This document shows positions 15,487-24,777 of a stretch of DNA of 28,133 nucleotides, piece by piece. The position numbers and the translations under genes are program-made. The notes beneath the pieces are model-generated. The model was not told where the DNA came from and did no database searches. It saw nothing but the letters and a program-made list of their open reading frames with translations. The DNA is taken from NCBI GenBank assembly GCA_022241475.1, contig JAKOMT010000010.1, positions 64,518 to 92,650 of the forward strand. Reading direction: 5' to 3'. Every line of letters begins with the position of its first letter. Within the stretch, counting starts at the first letter, position 1. This stretch comes from Microvirga sp. (lineage in GTDB: Bacteria; Pseudomonadota; Alphaproteobacteria; Rhizobiales; Beijerinckiaceae).

Positions 15487-15533
15487 GGGTTCTTTCTGTC
15501 CTTCTGGCGCGCCCGTAATTCCAGGCGCTCGGG

Positions 15534-15558
15534 AAAATCCCGCCCCTCGGGGGCGGGA
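15534..15558 (-). terminator. Terminator-like hairpin between rpsM and rpsK
   Basis: TCCCGCCCC and GGGGCGGGA form a perfect 9-bp stem with a 3-nt loop (15538-15558), followed on the - strand by TTTT (15534-15537). It starts 3 nt after the rpsM stop. The shape is that of an intrinsic terminator, but essential genes follow, so partial termination is more likely. Confidence 0.6.
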
Positions 15559-15561
15559 GGA

Positions 15562-15930
15562 TTACTTCTTCTTGCCGGCGATCGGCTTCGACTTGCCCTT
15601 GCGGGTGCGGGCGTTGGTGTGCGTGCGCTGACCGCGAACCGGCAGATTGCGGCGGTGGCGCAGGCCGCGATAGACGCCGAGGTCCATCAGGCGCTTGATG
15701 TTCATGGAGACTTCGCGGCGCAGGTCGCCCTCGACCTGGTAGTCGCGGTCGATCGTCTCGCGGATCAGCAGGATCTCGGAATCCGTCAGCTGGTTCACGC
15801 GGCGCTCGGCCGGGATCGAAGCCTTCTCGCAAATCTCTTCGGCCTTTTTGGAGCCGATGCCGTGAATGTACTGCAGCGCGATGACGACGCGCTTGCCCGT
15901 GGGAATGTTTACGCCAGCGATGCGGGCCAC
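15562..15930 (-). CDS. rpsM: 30S ribosomal protein S13
   Basis: S13 is in the head of the small subunit and contacts the P-site tRNA and the large subunit. It starts [19 protein letters not shown], has the helix-turn-helix-like region [14 protein letters not shown], and ends with the basic tail [23 protein letters not shown] type. Its 122 residues are the usual length. It opens the alpha operon after a 198-bp gap with a candidate promoter. Confidence 0.98.
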   Translation of the reverse strand: MARIAGVNIPTGKRVVIALQYIHGIGSKKAEEICEKASIPAERRVNQLTDSEILLIRETIDRDYQVEGDLRREVSMNIKRLMDLGVYRGLRHRRNLPVRGQRTHTNARTRKGKSKPIAGKKK

Positions 15931-16086
15931 GTGTATTCTCCATATCGGCCGCGTGAGCGGCGGGTTTCATGATCGACGCGCGTCCGGTGGAGGCCGGCCC
16001 ATGCGCGCCCTCTGCGTCTACGACATAAACCCGGACGGCCGAAATTCGACCCTCCGGGACATCTGCGAAAGACACAGGAGACCGCG

Positions 16087-16115
16087 CGCATAGCGCTTCC
16101 TCGCTCCCGCGTCAA
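16087..16115 (-). promoter_or_regulatory. Candidate alpha-operon promoter upstream of rpsM
   Basis: On the - strand TTGACG and TATGCG are separated by exactly 17 bp, a good sigma-70-type match. It lies just after the adk stop and would give rpsM a leader of about 150 nt. That leader contains a weak stem CCCGGA/TCCGGG (loop 17) followed by TTTATG, a possible attenuator. The rest of the 198-bp gap shows nothing clear. Confidence 0.5.
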
Positions 16116-16128
16116 TGGTGATTGGCGA

Positions 16129-16710
16129 TCAGCCGCCGAGAATCGTGAAAACGTCGGCGGTGACGGCGTCGATCGGCTTCATTCCGTCCACCGTCTTGAG
16201 CATGCCCTTGCCGGCGTAGTGCGCGGACAGCGGAGCGGTCTGCTCCTTATAGGCGATGAGACGGGCCTTGAAGACCTCCGGATTGTCGTCCTTGCGCACC
16301 GGCTCGCCGCGCGCTTCGGTTTCGCGGGCGCGGGTCGCGATGCGCTCCACCAGCACGCCCTCGTCGACGAGGAACTCCACGACCGCGTCGAGCGTCAGGC
16401 CCTTCGAGAGCAGCATCGCCTCGAGCGCGTCCGCCTGCGCGACGGTGCGCGGGAACCCGTCCAGGATGAAGCCCTTCTTCGCGTCGGGCTCCTCGATCCG
16501 ATCCGCGACGATGCCGACCACGATGTCATCGGAGACGAGGCCGCCCGCCTCCATCACGGCCTTCGCCTTGAGCCCCACCGGAGTGCCGGCGGCGACGGCC
16601 GCGCGGAGCATGTCGCCGGTCGAGAGCTGCGGAATGCCGTAGCGGTCGGCGATCTTGGCGGATTGCGTACCCTTCCCGGCGCCGGGCGGCCCCAGCAAAA
16701 TCAACCTCAT
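16129..16710 (-). CDS. adk: Adenylate kinase, short form
   Basis: It converts ATP and AMP to two ADP. The P-loop is GPPGAGKGT (7-15). The AMP-binding part includes TGDMLRAA (31-38), and [10 protein letters not shown] (80-89) is the family signature. At 193 residues it is the short form: after [10 protein letters not shown] the lid is brief and lacks the four-cysteine zinc site. The start ATG is followed at once by the P-loop region; the longer open frame upstream runs antisense-like through the end of secY. It lies 38 bp after secY, as is usual in many bacteria. Confidence 0.97.
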   Translation of the reverse strand: MRLILLGPPGAGKGTQSAKIADRYGIPQLSTGDMLRAAVAAGTPVGLKAKAVMEAGGLVSDDIVVGIVADRIEEPDAKKGFILDGFPRTVAQADALEAMLLSKGLTLDAVVEFLVDEGVLVERIATRARETEARGEPVRKDDNPEVFKARLIAYKEQTAPLSAHYAGKGMLKTVDGMKPIDAVTADVFTILGG

Positions 16711-16748
16711 CGATGCCCCCTGAGCATGCGTTCTTCCCTGCGCCGCGA

Positions 16749-18089
16749 TCACTTGCCGCGGCGCGCGCCTTTGAGCTTCGCCTTCTTGACGAGGCCTTCG
16801 TATTGATGGGCCATGAGATGGCCGTGCACCTGCGCGACCGTGTCCATGGTGACCGTCACGACGATCAGAAGCGACGTTCCGCCAAGATAGAAGGGAAGCG
16901 ACGCATACGAGATCAGAAATTCCGGGATCAGACAGACGACCGTCAGATAGGCCGCGCCGATCACGGTGATCCGGGTGAGCACGTAATCGATGTAATCCGC
17001 GGTGCGTTCGCCCGGGCGGATGCCCGGGATGAAGCCGCCGTGCTTCTTCAGATTGTCGGCCGTCTCGTTCGGATTGAAGACGATGGCCGTGTAGAAGAAC
17101 GCGAAGAAGATGATTAGCCCGGCGTAGAGGATCATGAATAGCGGCCGGCCGTGGCCGAGATAGATCGCGATCGTCGCGAGAATCCCGTCCCCGCCCTGCG
17201 CCGCCGAGAAGCTCGCGACCGTGGTCGGCAGGAGCAGCAGCGAGGAGGCGAAGATCGGCGGGATGACGCCGGCGGTGTTGAGCTTGAGCGGCAGGAACGA
17301 GGTCTGACCCTCGTACATGCGGTTGCCGACCTGCCGCTTGGGGTAGTTGATCAGCAGGCGCCGCTGCGCGCGCTCCATGAACACGCAGAAGTAGATGATG
17401 CCCATCGCCATCACGATCACGAAGATGATGAAGGCGGTGGAGATGGCGCCCTGGCGGCCGAGCTCCAGCAGGCCGACGGTCGCCATCGGGAGCTGAGCGA
17501 CGATGCCCGCGAAGATGATCAGCGAGATGCCGTTGCCGATGCCGCGCGCGGTGATCTGCTCGCCGAGCCACATCAGGAACATGGTGCCGCCGGTCAGCGT
17601 GATCACCGTGGTGATGACGAAGAACGGACCGGGATCGACGACGATGCCGCCGCCGCTCTGGAGACCCACCGCGATGCCCCAGGACTGGAACACGGCGAGC
17701 ACGAGCGTGAGGTAGCGGGTGTACTGGTTGATGACCTTGCGGCCGGACTCGCCTTCCTTCTTCAGCGCCTCGAGCGTCGGCGAGACCGCCGTCATGAGCT
17801 GCATGATGATGGAGGCCGAGATGTAGGGCATGATGTTGAGCGCGAAGATCGCCATGCGCTCGACCGCGCCGCCCGAGAACATGTTGAACATGCCCAGGAT
17901 GCCGCCCGACGCCGCCTGGAAGGACTGGCGAAGAGCCTCCGGATCGATGCCCGGCAGCGGAATGTAGGTTCCCAGACGATAGATGATGAGCGCGCCCAGG
18001 GTGAACCAGATGCGCTTCTTCAGCTCTTCCGCCTTGGCGAGCGCGCCGAAATTCAGATTGGCGGCGAGTTGCTCGGCTGCTGAGGCCAT
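16749..18089 (-). CDS. secY: Protein translocase subunit SecY
   Basis: SecY is the channel of the Sec translocon in the inner membrane. The 446 residues contain ten membrane segments, starting with [23 protein letters not shown] and the plug region [23 protein letters not shown] (parts of residues 15-80). The cytoplasmic loop with [20 protein letters not shown] (about 255-275) fits the ribosome- and SecA-binding loop. The ATG at 18089 has GGGAGGG upstream; a frame extending 19 codons further has no ribosome site. Unlike in the continuous E. coli spc operon, a terminator-like hairpin separates it from rplO, so it may start its own unit with adk. Confidence 0.97.
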   Translation of the reverse strand: MASAAEQLAANLNFGALAKAEELKKRIWFTLGALIIYRLGTYIPLPGIDPEALRQSFQAASGGILGMFNMFSGGAVERMAIFALNIMPYISASIIMQLMTAVSPTLEALKKEGESGRKVINQYTRYLTLVLAVFQSWGIAVGLQSGGGIVVDPGPFFVITTVITLTGGTMFLMWLGEQITARGIGNGISLIIFAGIVAQLPMATVGLLELGRQGAISTAFIIFVIVMAMGIIYFCVFMERAQRRLLINYPKRQVGNRMYEGQTSFLPLKLNTAGVIPPIFASSLLLLPTTVASFSAAQGGDGILATIAIYLGHGRPLFMILYAGLIIFFAFFYTAIVFNPNETADNLKKHGGFIPGIRPGERTADYIDYVLTRITVIGAAYLTVVCLIPEFLISYASLPFYLGGTSLLIVVTVTMDTVAQVHGHLMAHQYEGLVKKAKLKGARRGK

Positions 18090-18235
18090 GTGGCCCTCCC
18101 GGTTGAATCCGACCAGCGATGTCGGGACGTCCACGGACGGGCCCATGAGGGCCGCGGCCGGCGTGCTTCTCTTAACCCAGCGAGAGACCGGGAGAAAGCC
18201 GCGCAGCGTGCTTTTTCCCGCCCCATCATGTCAGC

Positions 18236-18272
18236 AAAACGGCGGCCATGCGCAGGGTTGCGCAGGCCGCCG
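18236..18272 (-). terminator. Intrinsic terminator-like hairpin between rplO and secY
   Basis: CGGCGGCC plus TGCGCA pairs with TGCGCA plus GGCCGCCG, a 14-bp stem with one bulged base and a 4-nt loop (18240-18272). On the - strand it is followed directly by TTTT. It stands 28 nt after the rplO stop inside the 211-bp gap before secY. The remaining 145 bp contain no strong promoter match. Confidence 0.7.
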
Positions 18273-18300
18273 TCGAGATGTTCGGCTTAACGCGACGGGA

Positions 18301-18774
18301 TCACGCCCCGGCGGCCTCGTCGGAGGCCTTCACGGCGCCGCCGGCGGCCTCGATGGCGGCGCGAGCCGTCTTCGACGCGCCCGCGACCTCGAAGGTCAGC
18401 TTCGCCTTGAGCTCGCCCACGCCGAGGATCTTCACCCCGTCGCGAACCCGCGAGCAGACGCCCGCAGCGACGAGCGCCTCGATCGTCACCGGAGCCGAAG
18501 CGTCGAGCCTGCCGGCGTCGACCGCCTGCTGGATCCGCCCGATATTGACCTCGTTGAGGTCACGAGCGCCCGGATTGTTGAAGCCGCGCTTGGGGACTCG
18601 GCGATGGATCGGCATCTGGCCGCCCTCGAACCCCTTGATGGCGACGCCGGAGCGCGCCTTCTGACCCTTGACGCCGCGACCCGCGGTCTTGCCCTTGCCA
18701 GAACCGATGCCGCGTCCGACGCGCATGCGCTCCTTGACGGCCCCGGGGTTGTCACGAATTTCATTGAGCTTCAT
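18301..18774 (-). CDS. rplO: 50S ribosomal protein L15
   Basis: L15 binds 23S rRNA late in large-subunit assembly. The start [20 protein letters not shown] and the glycine-rich [22 protein letters not shown] region (parts of residues 20-41) are typical, as is [17 protein letters not shown] (about 48-65). It has 157 residues with a C-terminal Ala-rich tail. It begins 10 bp after rpmD and is the last gene before the terminator-like hairpin. Confidence 0.98.
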   Translation of the reverse strand: MKLNEIRDNPGAVKERMRVGRGIGSGKGKTAGRGVKGQKARSGVAIKGFEGGQMPIHRRVPKRGFNNPGARDLNEVNIGRIQQAVDAGRLDASAPVTIEALVAAGVCSRVRDGVKILGVGELKAKLTFEVAGASKTARAAIEAAGGAVKASDEAAGA

Positions 18775-18784
18775 GACCGCCTCC

Positions 18785-18973
18785 TCACTGCCCGTCCACG
18801 ACGCGGACGAGATGCCTGACCTTCGCGATCATGCCCCGCACCGCGGACGTGTCGGGAAGGGTCGACCGACGACGGATCTTGTTGAGTCCGAGGCCGACCA
18901 GCGTCTGACGCTGGCTGGCCTCGCGGCGGATCGGCGAACCGGTCTGCTCGACGGTGATGGTCTTCTCAGCCAT
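18785..18973 (-). CDS. rpmD: 50S ribosomal protein L30
   Basis: This is the 62-residue bacterial form of L30. It reads [20 protein letters not shown] and then [13 protein letters not shown], the conserved core, ending at the C-terminus in [11 protein letters not shown]. The ATG at 18973 is preceded by GAGGGAGG, which decides the start; an upstream in-frame start would overlap the end of rpsE. It lies 11 bp after rpsE and 10 bp before rplO. Confidence 0.97.
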   Translation of the reverse strand: MAEKTITVEQTGSPIRREASQRQTLVGLGLNKIRRRSTLPDTSAVRGMIAKVRHLVRVVDGQ

Positions 18974-18984
18974 GTTCGCCTCCC

Positions 18985-19545
18985 TCAACCTTCCGCCGCA
19001 GCGGCGTCGGAATCGCGGCGACGCGTCTGAAGCGACGACACCTTGATGCCCCGGCGAGCCGCGACCGAACGCGGGCTGTCCTCGGCCTTGAGCGCGTCGA
19101 ACGTGGCGCGCACCAGGTTGTAGGGGTTCGAAGAGCCGAGTGACTTCGAGACGACGTCCTGCATGCCGACCGCCTCGAAGACGGCGCGCATCGGACCGCC
19201 GGCGATGATGCCGGTTCCGGCCGGAGCGGCGCGCAGAAGCACCTTGCCGGCGCCGTGACGACCCGCCACGTCGTGGTGGAGCGTGCGGCCCTCGCGCAGC
19301 GGCACGCGGACGAGGCCGCGCTTGGCGGCTTCCGTGGCCTTGCGGATGGCTTCGGGAACCTCACGGGCCTTGCCGTGGCCGAAGCCGACGCGGCCCTTCT
19401 GGTCGCCGACGACGACGAGCGCGGCGAAGCCGAAGCGCCGGCCGCCCTTGACGACCTTCGCCACGCGGTTGATGTGCACCAGGCGATCGACGAACTCGCT
19501 GTCGCGATCCTCCCGATCGTGCCTGTTGTCTCTGTCTCTTGCCAT
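18985..19545 (-). CDS. rpsE: 30S ribosomal protein S5
   Basis: S5 shapes the mRNA entry side and decoding accuracy of the small subunit. After a charged N-terminal extension ([17 protein letters not shown]) comes the family core [19 protein letters not shown]. It contains the loop where spectinomycin-resistance changes occur, and [20 protein letters not shown]. It has 186 residues from the ATG at 19545, which has GAGAAG upstream. The gap to rplR is 78 bp, wider than its neighbours. Confidence 0.97.
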   Translation of the reverse strand: MARDRDNRHDREDRDSEFVDRLVHINRVAKVVKGGRRFGFAALVVVGDQKGRVGFGHGKAREVPEAIRKATEAAKRGLVRVPLREGRTLHHDVAGRHGAGKVLLRAAPAGTGIIAGGPMRAVFEAVGMQDVVSKSLGSSNPYNLVRATFDALKAEDSPRSVAARRGIKVSSLQTRRRDSDAAAAEG

Positions 19546-19623
19546 ATCACTTCTCACTGACGCGGGCGGCGGCCCCGCTCGCTGATGGTGAAGGTTTTCC
19601 CAGCCGCCGTCGGAAACCGTATC

Positions 19624-19986
19624 TTAGAAGTCGAGGCCGCCCTCGCGGGCCGCCTCGGCCAGCGCCTTGACGCGGCCGTGGTAGATGTAGCCCGAGCGAT
19701 CGAAGACAACCGAGGTGACGCCGGCGGCCTTCGCGCGTTCCGCGACCAGCTTGCCGACTTCCGTCGCCGCCGACGCGTCCGCGCCGGTCTTCAGCTTCCC
19801 GCGCATGTCCTTCTCGAGAGAAGAGGCCGCCGCGAGGGTGACGCCCTGCGCGTCGTCGATGATCTGGGCGTAGATCTGCTTCGACGAACGGAAAACCGAC
19901 AGACGCGGACGCCCGTTGGCGACCGCCTTGATCGCGCGGCGGACGCGAGCCTTGCGGCGCGACGCCGCATCCAACTTCTTCGCCAT
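19624..19986 (-). CDS. rplR: 50S ribosomal protein L18
   Basis: L18 binds 5S rRNA with L5. The 120 residues begin [19 protein letters not shown], include [20 protein letters not shown] (26-45), and end [20 protein letters not shown] then EGGLDF, all diagnostic. A longer open frame covers it, but the ATG at 19986 gives the family start. It lies 11 bp after rplF. Confidence 0.97.
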   Translation of the reverse strand: MAKKLDAASRRKARVRRAIKAVANGRPRLSVFRSSKQIYAQIIDDAQGVTLAAASSLEKDMRGKLKTGADASAATEVGKLVAERAKAAGVTSVVFDRSGYIYHGRVKALAEAAREGGLDF

Positions 19987-19997
19987 AACCGCGCTCC

Positions 19998-20531
19998 TTA
20001 CTTCTTCTTGCCTTCCTTGCGGAAGATAAACTCGCCGGCGTACCGCACGCCCTTGCCCTTGTAGGGCTCGGGCGGACGCCATTCGCGGATTTCGGCCGCG
20101 ATTTGTCCGACGCGCTGCTTGTCGACGCCCGTAACGACGATTTCCGTCGGCTTGGGGGTCGTGATCTGGATGTCGGCGGGGATCTCGAAATCCACGTCGT
20201 GGCTGTACCCGAGCGACAGCTTCAGGACCTTGCCCTGAACGGCCGCGCGGTAACCGACGCCGGTGATCTCGAGCTTCTTTTCGAAGCCCTTCGACACGCC
20301 TTCCGCGATGCTCTGGATCATCGCCCGCGACAGACCCCATTTCGAACGCGCGTCCTTCGTCTGGTCGCGCGGCGTCACGGAGACCGACCCGTCCGCATAA
20401 GCGACGGAGACCTCCGCGGGCACGTCGAAGGAGAGTTCCCCCTTCGCGCCCTTCATATTCACTTTCTGACCATCGACCGAGGCCGTCACGCCGGACGGCA
20501 CCGAGACGGGCTTCTTGCCTACTCGAGACAT
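19998..20531 (-). CDS. rplF: 50S ribosomal protein L6
   Basis: L6 lies near the factor-binding stalk base. The 177 residues start [15 protein letters not shown] and contain two repeated domains. The signature [20 protein letters not shown] (about 153-172) lies near the C-terminus, which ends EGKKK. The length is standard. It is 36 bp after rpsH and 11 bp before rplR. Confidence 0.98.
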   Translation of the reverse strand: MSRVGKKPVSVPSGVTASVDGQKVNMKGAKGELSFDVPAEVSVAYADGSVSVTPRDQTKDARSKWGLSRAMIQSIAEGVSKGFEKKLEITGVGYRAAVQGKVLKLSLGYSHDVDFEIPADIQITTPKPTEIVVTGVDKQRVGQIAAEIREWRPPEPYKGKGVRYAGEFIFRKEGKKK

Positions 20532-20567
20532 GTTTGGCTCCCGTGGTTCCTTGCTGGCGCCGGCAGG

Positions 20568-20966
20568 TCAGAAGACCTTGCAGAGCACTTCGCCGCCCAC
20601 GTTCTGCTCGCGGGCCTCGTGATCGGCCATGACGCCCCTGGACGTCGACAGAATGATGGTGCCGAGGCCGTCGGCCACGCGCGGCATGGTGTCGATGGAC
20701 ATGTAGACGCGACGTCCGGGCTTCGAGACGCGCTCGATCGACCGGATGACGGGCTGTCCGTCGTAATACTTGAGCTCGATGCTGAACTCGGTGCGCCCAT
20801 TGCCGAACTCAGCCGACGAATAATCGCGGATGTAGCCTTCGGACTTGAGCACGTCGAGCACGCGCGCCCGCAACCTGGAGCCGGGCGTCGCGACAGTCGG
20901 ACGCCGGCGCAGTTGCGCGTTGCGGATGCGGGTCAACATATCCCCGAGCGGATCGGTCATCGCCAT
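20568..20966 (-). CDS. rpsH: 30S ribosomal protein S8
   Basis: S8 binds helix 21 of 16S rRNA and in E. coli also represses the spc operon through the rplE leader. The 132 residues begin with [19 protein letters not shown] after two codons and end with [22 protein letters not shown] type sequence; STSRGVM is the signature. It follows rpsN by 11 bp. I did not identify an S8-binding structure before rplE: rplX and rplE overlap here. Confidence 0.98.
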   Translation of the reverse strand: MAMTDPLGDMLTRIRNAQLRRRPTVATPGSRLRARVLDVLKSEGYIRDYSSAEFGNGRTEFSIELKYYDGQPVIRSIERVSKPGRRVYMSIDTMPRVADGLGTIILSTSRGVMADHEAREQNVGGEVLCKVF

Positions 20967-20977
20967 GAGATATCTCC

Positions 20978-21283
20978 TTACCAGCTGGACTTGACGAGGC
21001 CCGGGATCAGGCCGCGCGAGCCGAGCTCACGAAGCGCGATACGGGACATGCCGAGCTTGCGGTAATAGGCGCGGGGGCGCCCGGTGATCTCGCAGCGATT
21101 GACGATGCGGGTCGGATTCGCGTTGCGGGGCAGCGCAGCGAGCTTGAGGCGCGCCGTGAAGCGCTCCTCCATGTCGATCGACTGGTCGTTCGCGATCCCA
21201 AGAAGACGCGTGCGGCGGGCAGCATACTGCTTCACCAGCGCGCGGCGCTTCTTGTTCTTCTCGATAGAGCTCTTCTTAGCCAT
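20978..21283 (-). CDS. rpsN: 30S ribosomal protein S14 (zinc-free form)
   Basis: The 101-residue long form of S14 is in the head of the small subunit. It begins [20 protein letters not shown] and has [20 protein letters not shown] (68-87) and the end [11 protein letters not shown]. Only one cysteine is present, so the zinc ribbon of the short form is missing, as is normal in Proteobacteria. It lies 42 bp after rplE. Confidence 0.98.
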   Translation of the reverse strand: MAKKSSIEKNKKRRALVKQYAARRTRLLGIANDQSIDMEERFTARLKLAALPRNANPTRIVNRCEITGRPRAYYRKLGMSRIALRELGSRGLIPGLVKSSW

Positions 21284-21325
21284 TCAGTGTCCTCCGGTGT
21301 CCGCGTCTGAAGCCGGTAGCCAGCT

Positions 21326-21892
21326 TCACTGCCGGAACGGGAAATTGAAGTGGAGCAGCAACGCGCGCGCCTCTTCGTCGGTCTTCGCGGTCGTCGCGAT
21401 GATCACGTCCATACCCCAGACCTGCTCGACCTTGTCGTAGTTGATCTCGGGGAAAACGATGTGCTCCTTGATGCCGAAGGCGTAATTGCCGCGTCCGTCG
21501 AAGGACTTGGCGTTCAGCCCGCGGAAGTCGCGAACGCGCGGAAGCGCGATCGTGACGAGGCGATCGAGGAACTCGTACATACGGGCCTTGCGCAGCGTCA
21601 CCTTGCAGCCGATCGGCATGTTCTCGCGGACCTTGAAGGTCGAGATCGCATTCCGGGCGCGGGTCACGACGGGCGCCTGGCCCGCGATCAGCGCGAGGTC
21701 GGCGGCGGCGACGGTGGCCTTCTTCGAGTCGGCGACCGACTCGCCGACGCCCATGTTCAGAACGATCTTGTCGATCTTCGGAACCTGCATCGGGTTCTTG
21801 TAGCCGAACTCCTCCTGGAGTTTGGCCTTCACCACCTCGTCGTAGTGCTGGCGCATGCGCGGCGTGTAGCCGTTCTGAGAAGCCTCAGCCAT
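21326..21892 (-). CDS. rplE: 50S ribosomal protein L5
   Basis: L5 carries 5S rRNA and contacts the P-site tRNA. The 188 residues include [20 protein letters not shown] (39-58), [19 protein letters not shown] (about 98-116) and the C-terminal [20 protein letters not shown]. The extra N-terminal residues [13 protein letters not shown] are common in alphaproteobacteria. Its start overlaps the end of rplX by 8 bp, suggesting translational coupling. Confidence 0.98.
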   Translation of the reverse strand: MAEASQNGYTPRMRQHYDEVVKAKLQEEFGYKNPMQVPKIDKIVLNMGVGESVADSKKATVAAADLALIAGQAPVVTRARNAISTFKVRENMPIGCKVTLRKARMYEFLDRLVTIALPRVRDFRGLNAKSFDGRGNYAFGIKEHIVFPEINYDKVEQVWGMDVIIATTAKTDEEARALLLHFNFPFRQ

Positions 21893-22202
21893 CGATCAGA
21901 TCTCCCGAACGCTTGGCGACACGCACCTTGCGCCCGTCTTCCAAAATCTTGAAACCAACCCGGGTCGGCTTGCCGTCCTTCGGATCGGCGATAGCCAGGT
22001 TCGAGAGCTGCAGGGGGGCTTCCTTGCTGATGATGCCCGCCTCCTGCGACGCCGTCTGGCGCTGATGGCGCTTGACGAGGTTCACGCCGCGAACCAGAGC
22101 CCGGTTCTCCTTAGGCATGACCTGGACGATTTCGCCCGTCTTGCCCTTGTCGCGACCGGTGATGACGACGACCTTGTCGCCCTTCTTGAGCTTCGCAGCC
22201 AT
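21885..22202 (-). CDS. rplX: 50S ribosomal protein L24
   Basis: L24 starts large-subunit assembly. The KOW motif is at residues 8-25 ([18 protein letters not shown]), followed by [16 protein letters not shown] and the [20 protein letters not shown] ending. It has 105 residues. The ATG at 22202 overlaps the rplN stop as TGATG, and its own end overlaps rplE, so rplN, rplX and rplE are probably translated in a coupled way. Confidence 0.97.
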   Translation of the reverse strand: MAAKLKKGDKVVVITGRDKGKTGEIVQVMPKENRALVRGVNLVKRHQRQTASQEAGIISKEAPLQLSNLAIADPKDGKPTRVGFKILEDGRKVRVAKRSGDLIDG

Positions 22203-22570
22203 CACAGCACCTCCGGCGCGAGCGAGATGATCTTCATGTGGTTCTTGGCGCGCAGCTCGCGCGGAACCGGGCCGAAGATACGCGTGCCGATTGGCTCCTT
22301 GTTGTTGTTGATCAGCACGGCCGCATTGCGGTCGAAGCGGATCACGGAGCCGTCCTGGCGACGGATGTCCTTGGCCGTGCGGACCACGACGGCGCGCATG
22401 ACGTCGCCCTTCTTGACGCGGCCGCGCGGGATGGCCTCCTTGACGGAGACCACGATGATGTCGCCGACCGAAGCGTATTTGCGCTTCGAGCCGCCCAGAA
22501 CCTTGATGCACATGACACGACGGGCGCCGGAATTGTCGGCGACGTCGAGATTGGTCTGCATCTGGATCAT
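22202..22570 (-). CDS. rplN: 50S ribosomal protein L14
   Basis: L14 forms an intersubunit bridge and binds silencing factor RsfS. The 122 residues begin [20 protein letters not shown] and end LAPEVL, with the signature [20 protein letters not shown] (about 45-64). The start has AAGGAAAGGA upstream. It is the first gene of the spc operon in E. coli, and here too it follows an unusually long gap with a promoter-like sequence. Confidence 0.98.
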   Translation of the reverse strand: MIQMQTNLDVADNSGARRVMCIKVLGGSKRKYASVGDIIVVSVKEAIPRGRVKKGDVMRAVVVRTAKDIRRQDGSVIRFDRNAAVLINNNKEPIGTRIFGPVPRELRAKNHMKIISLAPEVL

Positions 22571-22678
22571 GGCTTTGATCCTTTCCTTGTCTCAGACAGG
22601 TTTCCGGCCGATGGGCCCCATTGCCCAACCGGACTACGCCTGACGGGGATCTGAAGTCCCCTGCCTATGACCGCGAAA

Positions 22679-22701
22679 GGCGCTCCGATACACGAAGCGC
22701 C
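22679..22701 (-). promoter_or_regulatory. Hairpin in the rpsQ-rplN gap
   Basis: GGCGCT and AGCGCC pair around an 11-nt loop; on the - strand the stem is followed by TTT. It overlaps the candidate spc promoter, so it may be an S10-operon attenuator or a chance structure. A second short stem, GGGGA/TCCCC, lies nearby at about 22645-22661. Confidence 0.3.
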
Positions 22702-22713
22702 GCACGCTGGCAA
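22685..22713 (-). promoter_or_regulatory. Candidate spc-operon promoter upstream of rplN
   Basis: On the - strand TTGCCA (five of six matches) and TATCGG are spaced by 17 bp, within the 196-bp rpsQ-rplN gap. It would give rplN a leader of about 105-110 nt. This is a pattern match at the expected place; the -10 element is weak. Confidence 0.4.
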
Positions 22714-22766
22714 GCCTTTGAACGCCGTTTACGACCACGCCCCGCGAGGAGCGGCCGGGCGGCGGT

Positions 22767-23009
22767 TCAGCTCTTGGGAGCTTCCTCGAGAAGCACCCAG
22801 TTCTTCAACTTGGAGAGAGGACGACCCTCCTCGATCTGAACGATGTCGCCGATCTTGGCGACGTTGTTCTCGTCGTGAGCGTGGTAGTTCTTCGTACGAC
22901 GCACCGTCTTCTTGAGAAGAGGATGCGTGAAACGACGCTCGACCTTCACGACGACGGTCTTGTCTTGCTTGTCGCTGACGACGACGCCCTGCAAAATGCG
23001 CTTCGGCAT
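22767..23009 (-). CDS. rpsQ: 30S ribosomal protein S17
   Basis: S17 is a primary 16S rRNA binder with an OB fold. The 80 residues start [20 protein letters not shown] and contain the signature region [29 protein letters not shown] (about 43-71). It is the last gene of the S10 operon, 12 bp after rpmC, and is followed by a 196-bp gap. Confidence 0.97.
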   Translation of the reverse strand: MPKRILQGVVVSDKQDKTVVVKVERRFTHPLLKKTVRRTKNYHAHDENNVAKIGDIVQIEEGRPLSKLKNWVLLEEAPKS

Positions 23010-23021
23010 GATATTTCTTCC

Positions 23022-23234
23022 TTACGCCTTCGCTTCGGACTTCTTGCGGCTCTGGAACGTCTTGACGCGCGCAATGTCCTTGCGGACCTGCGTCACGCGC
23101 GACGTGTTCTCGAGCTGCCCGGTGGCGCGCTGAAAGCGCAGGTTGAACTGCTCTTTCTTCAGCACGACCAGTTCGTCCTGGAGCTGATCGGCCGTCATCG
23201 CCGACAGATCGCTCATCCGCTGATTGCTCTTCAT
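23022..23234 (-). CDS. rpmC: 50S ribosomal protein L29
   Basis: L29 sits at the tunnel exit, where trigger factor and SRP dock. The core is LTADQLQ-like ([20 protein letters not shown]) followed by [16 protein letters not shown] chose the ATG at 23234 ([10 protein letters not shown], 70 residues), with GGAGA five bases upstream. A further start at 23249 overlaps the rplP stop and is less likely. It ends 12 bp before rpsQ. Confidence 0.95.
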   Translation of the reverse strand: MKSNQRMSDLSAMTADQLQDELVVLKKEQFNLRFQRATGQLENTSRVTQVRKDIARVKTFQSRKKSEAKA

Positions 23235-23245
23235 GGCGGTCTCCA

Positions 23246-23659
23246 TCACTCGGCGATGCGCTGGACGAAGCGCGTGCGCACCGGCAGCTTCGCAGCGCCC
23301 AGACGCAACGCCTCGCGGGCGATGTCCTCGGCGACGCCGTCGATCTCGAACATCACGCGGCCAGGCTTGACCTTGGCCGCCCAGTACTCGACCGAGCCCT
23401 TGCCCTTACCCATGCGGACTTCGGTCGGCTTCTTCGAAACCGGCACGTCCGGGAAAATCCGGATCCACACGCGACCCTGGCGCTTCATCTGGCGGGTGAT
23501 CGCGCGGCGAGCCGCCTCGATCTGCCGCGCGGTGACGCGCTCGGGCTCGAGAGCCTTGAGGCCGTACTGGCCGAAATTAAGGTCCGTGCCGCCCTTCGCG
23601 GCGCCATGAATGCGCCCCTTGAACTGCTTGCGGAACTTCGTCTTCTTCGGTTGCAACAT
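23246..23659 (-). CDS. rplP: 50S ribosomal protein L16
   Basis: L16 organises the A-site tRNA region of the large subunit. The 137 residues begin [19 protein letters not shown] and contain [20 protein letters not shown] (82-101), the family signature that includes the arginine hydroxylated by YcfD in some bacteria. It is 21 bp after rpsC and 11 bp before rpmC. Confidence 0.98.
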   Translation of the reverse strand: MLQPKKTKFRKQFKGRIHGAAKGGTDLNFGQYGLKALEPERVTARQIEAARRAITRQMKRQGRVWIRIFPDVPVSKKPTEVRMGKGKGSVEYWAAKVKPGRVMFEIDGVAEDIAREALRLGAAKLPVRTRFVQRIAE

Positions 23660-23680
23660 GGCGAACCTCCCGTTCCGACG

Positions 23681-24385
23681 TTAGGCCGCGTGATCGCGGC
23701 GGCCACCGGAGCGGCCTCCTTCTTCGTTGAGGCGCTTGTCTTGCGCCATCGGATCGTGCTCGAGGATCTCGCCCTTGAACACCCAGACCTTGATGCCGCA
23801 GGTGCCGTAGGTCGTGAACGCCGTGGCGGTGCCGTAATCGACGTCGGCGCGCAGCGTATGCAGCGGCACGCGGCCTTCACGGTACCATTCGAGGCGGGCG
23901 ATCTCCGCGCCGCCGAGGCGGCCCGAGCAGTTGATGCGGATGCCCTCGGCGCCCAGACGCATCGCCGACTGAACGGCGCGCTTCATGGCGCGGCGGAAGG
24001 CCACGCGGCGCTCGAGCTGCTGTGCGATCGAGTCGGCGATCAGAACCGCGTCGATTTCCGGCTTGCGGACCTCGACGATGTTGATCGTGACCTCGGCGTC
24101 CGTCAGCTTGCCGACGAGCCTGCGCAGCTTCTCGATGTCCGCGCCCTTCTTGCCGATCACCACGCCCGGACGAGCCGAGTGGATGGTGACGCGGCACTTC
24201 TTGTGCGGGCGCTCGATGATGATGCGCGACACGGCGGCCTGCTTCAGCTGCTTCATCAGGGCCTCGCGGATGGCGACGTCCTCGTGCAGCAGCCGGGCGT
24301 ATTCGCCCTTGCTGGCGAACCAGCGGGAATCCCAGGTCCGGTTGATGCCCAGCCGGAGCCCGATCGGGTTGACTTTCTGACCCAT
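23681..24385 (-). CDS. rpsC: 30S ribosomal protein S3
   Basis: S3 forms part of the mRNA entry tunnel. It starts [20 protein letters not shown], has a KH domain with the GKKG loop at 78-81, and the C-terminal signature [19 protein letters not shown]. It has 234 residues with a charged tail ([15 protein letters not shown]). It is 10 bp after rplV. Confidence 0.98.
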   Translation of the reverse strand: MGQKVNPIGLRLGINRTWDSRWFASKGEYARLLHEDVAIREALMKQLKQAAVSRIIIERPHKKCRVTIHSARPGVVIGKKGADIEKLRRLVGKLTDAEVTINIVEVRKPEIDAVLIADSIAQQLERRVAFRRAMKRAVQSAMRLGAEGIRINCSGRLGGAEIARLEWYREGRVPLHTLRADVDYGTATAFTTYGTCGIKVWVFKGEILEHDPMAQDKRLNEEGGRSGGRRDHAA

Positions 24386-24395
24386 GTCTAGCTCC

Positions 24396-24776
24396 TCAGG
24401 CCTGCTCTGCCTGTTCGCGAACCACGATGGTGAGGTTCGAGAACGGCTTCAGAATGCGCGCGCCGCGTCCGCGGGCGCGAGCGTGGAAGCGCTTCATGAC
24501 GAGCGCCTTGCCGACGAACGCCTGCGACACGACGAGATCGTCGACGTCGAGGTCGTGGTTGTTCTCGGCGTTGGCGATGGCGCTCTCGAGGCACTTCTTG
24601 ACGTCTTGGGCGATGCGCTTGCGCGAGAACTCGAGATCGGCGAGCGCCGTCGCGACTTTCTTGCCGCGAATGAGCTGCGCGACCAGGTTCAGCTTCTGCG
24701 GGCTGACCCGCAGCATGCGCAGAACGGCCTTCGCCTCGTTGTCGCTCAACGCGCGTGGGGTAGCCGGCTTGCTCAT
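24396..24776 (-). CDS. rplV: 50S ribosomal protein L22
   Basis: L22 lines the exit tunnel with its long beta-hairpin, where macrolide-resistance changes occur. The 126 residues include [20 protein letters not shown] (18-37) and the hairpin sequence [20 protein letters not shown] (about 93-112). It starts 1 bp after the rpsS stop. Confidence 0.98.
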   Translation of the reverse strand: MSKPATPRALSDNEAKAVLRMLRVSPQKLNLVAQLIRGKKVATALADLEFSRKRIAQDVKKCLESAIANAENNHDLDVDDLVVSQAFVGKALVMKRFHARARGRGARILKPFSNLTIVVREQAEQA

Positions 24777-24777
24777 G

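Noticed and set aside
22621..22915. Small + strand open frames in the rpsQ-rplN gap
   Set aside because: No ribosome site or plausible protein; they extend antisense into rpsQ.
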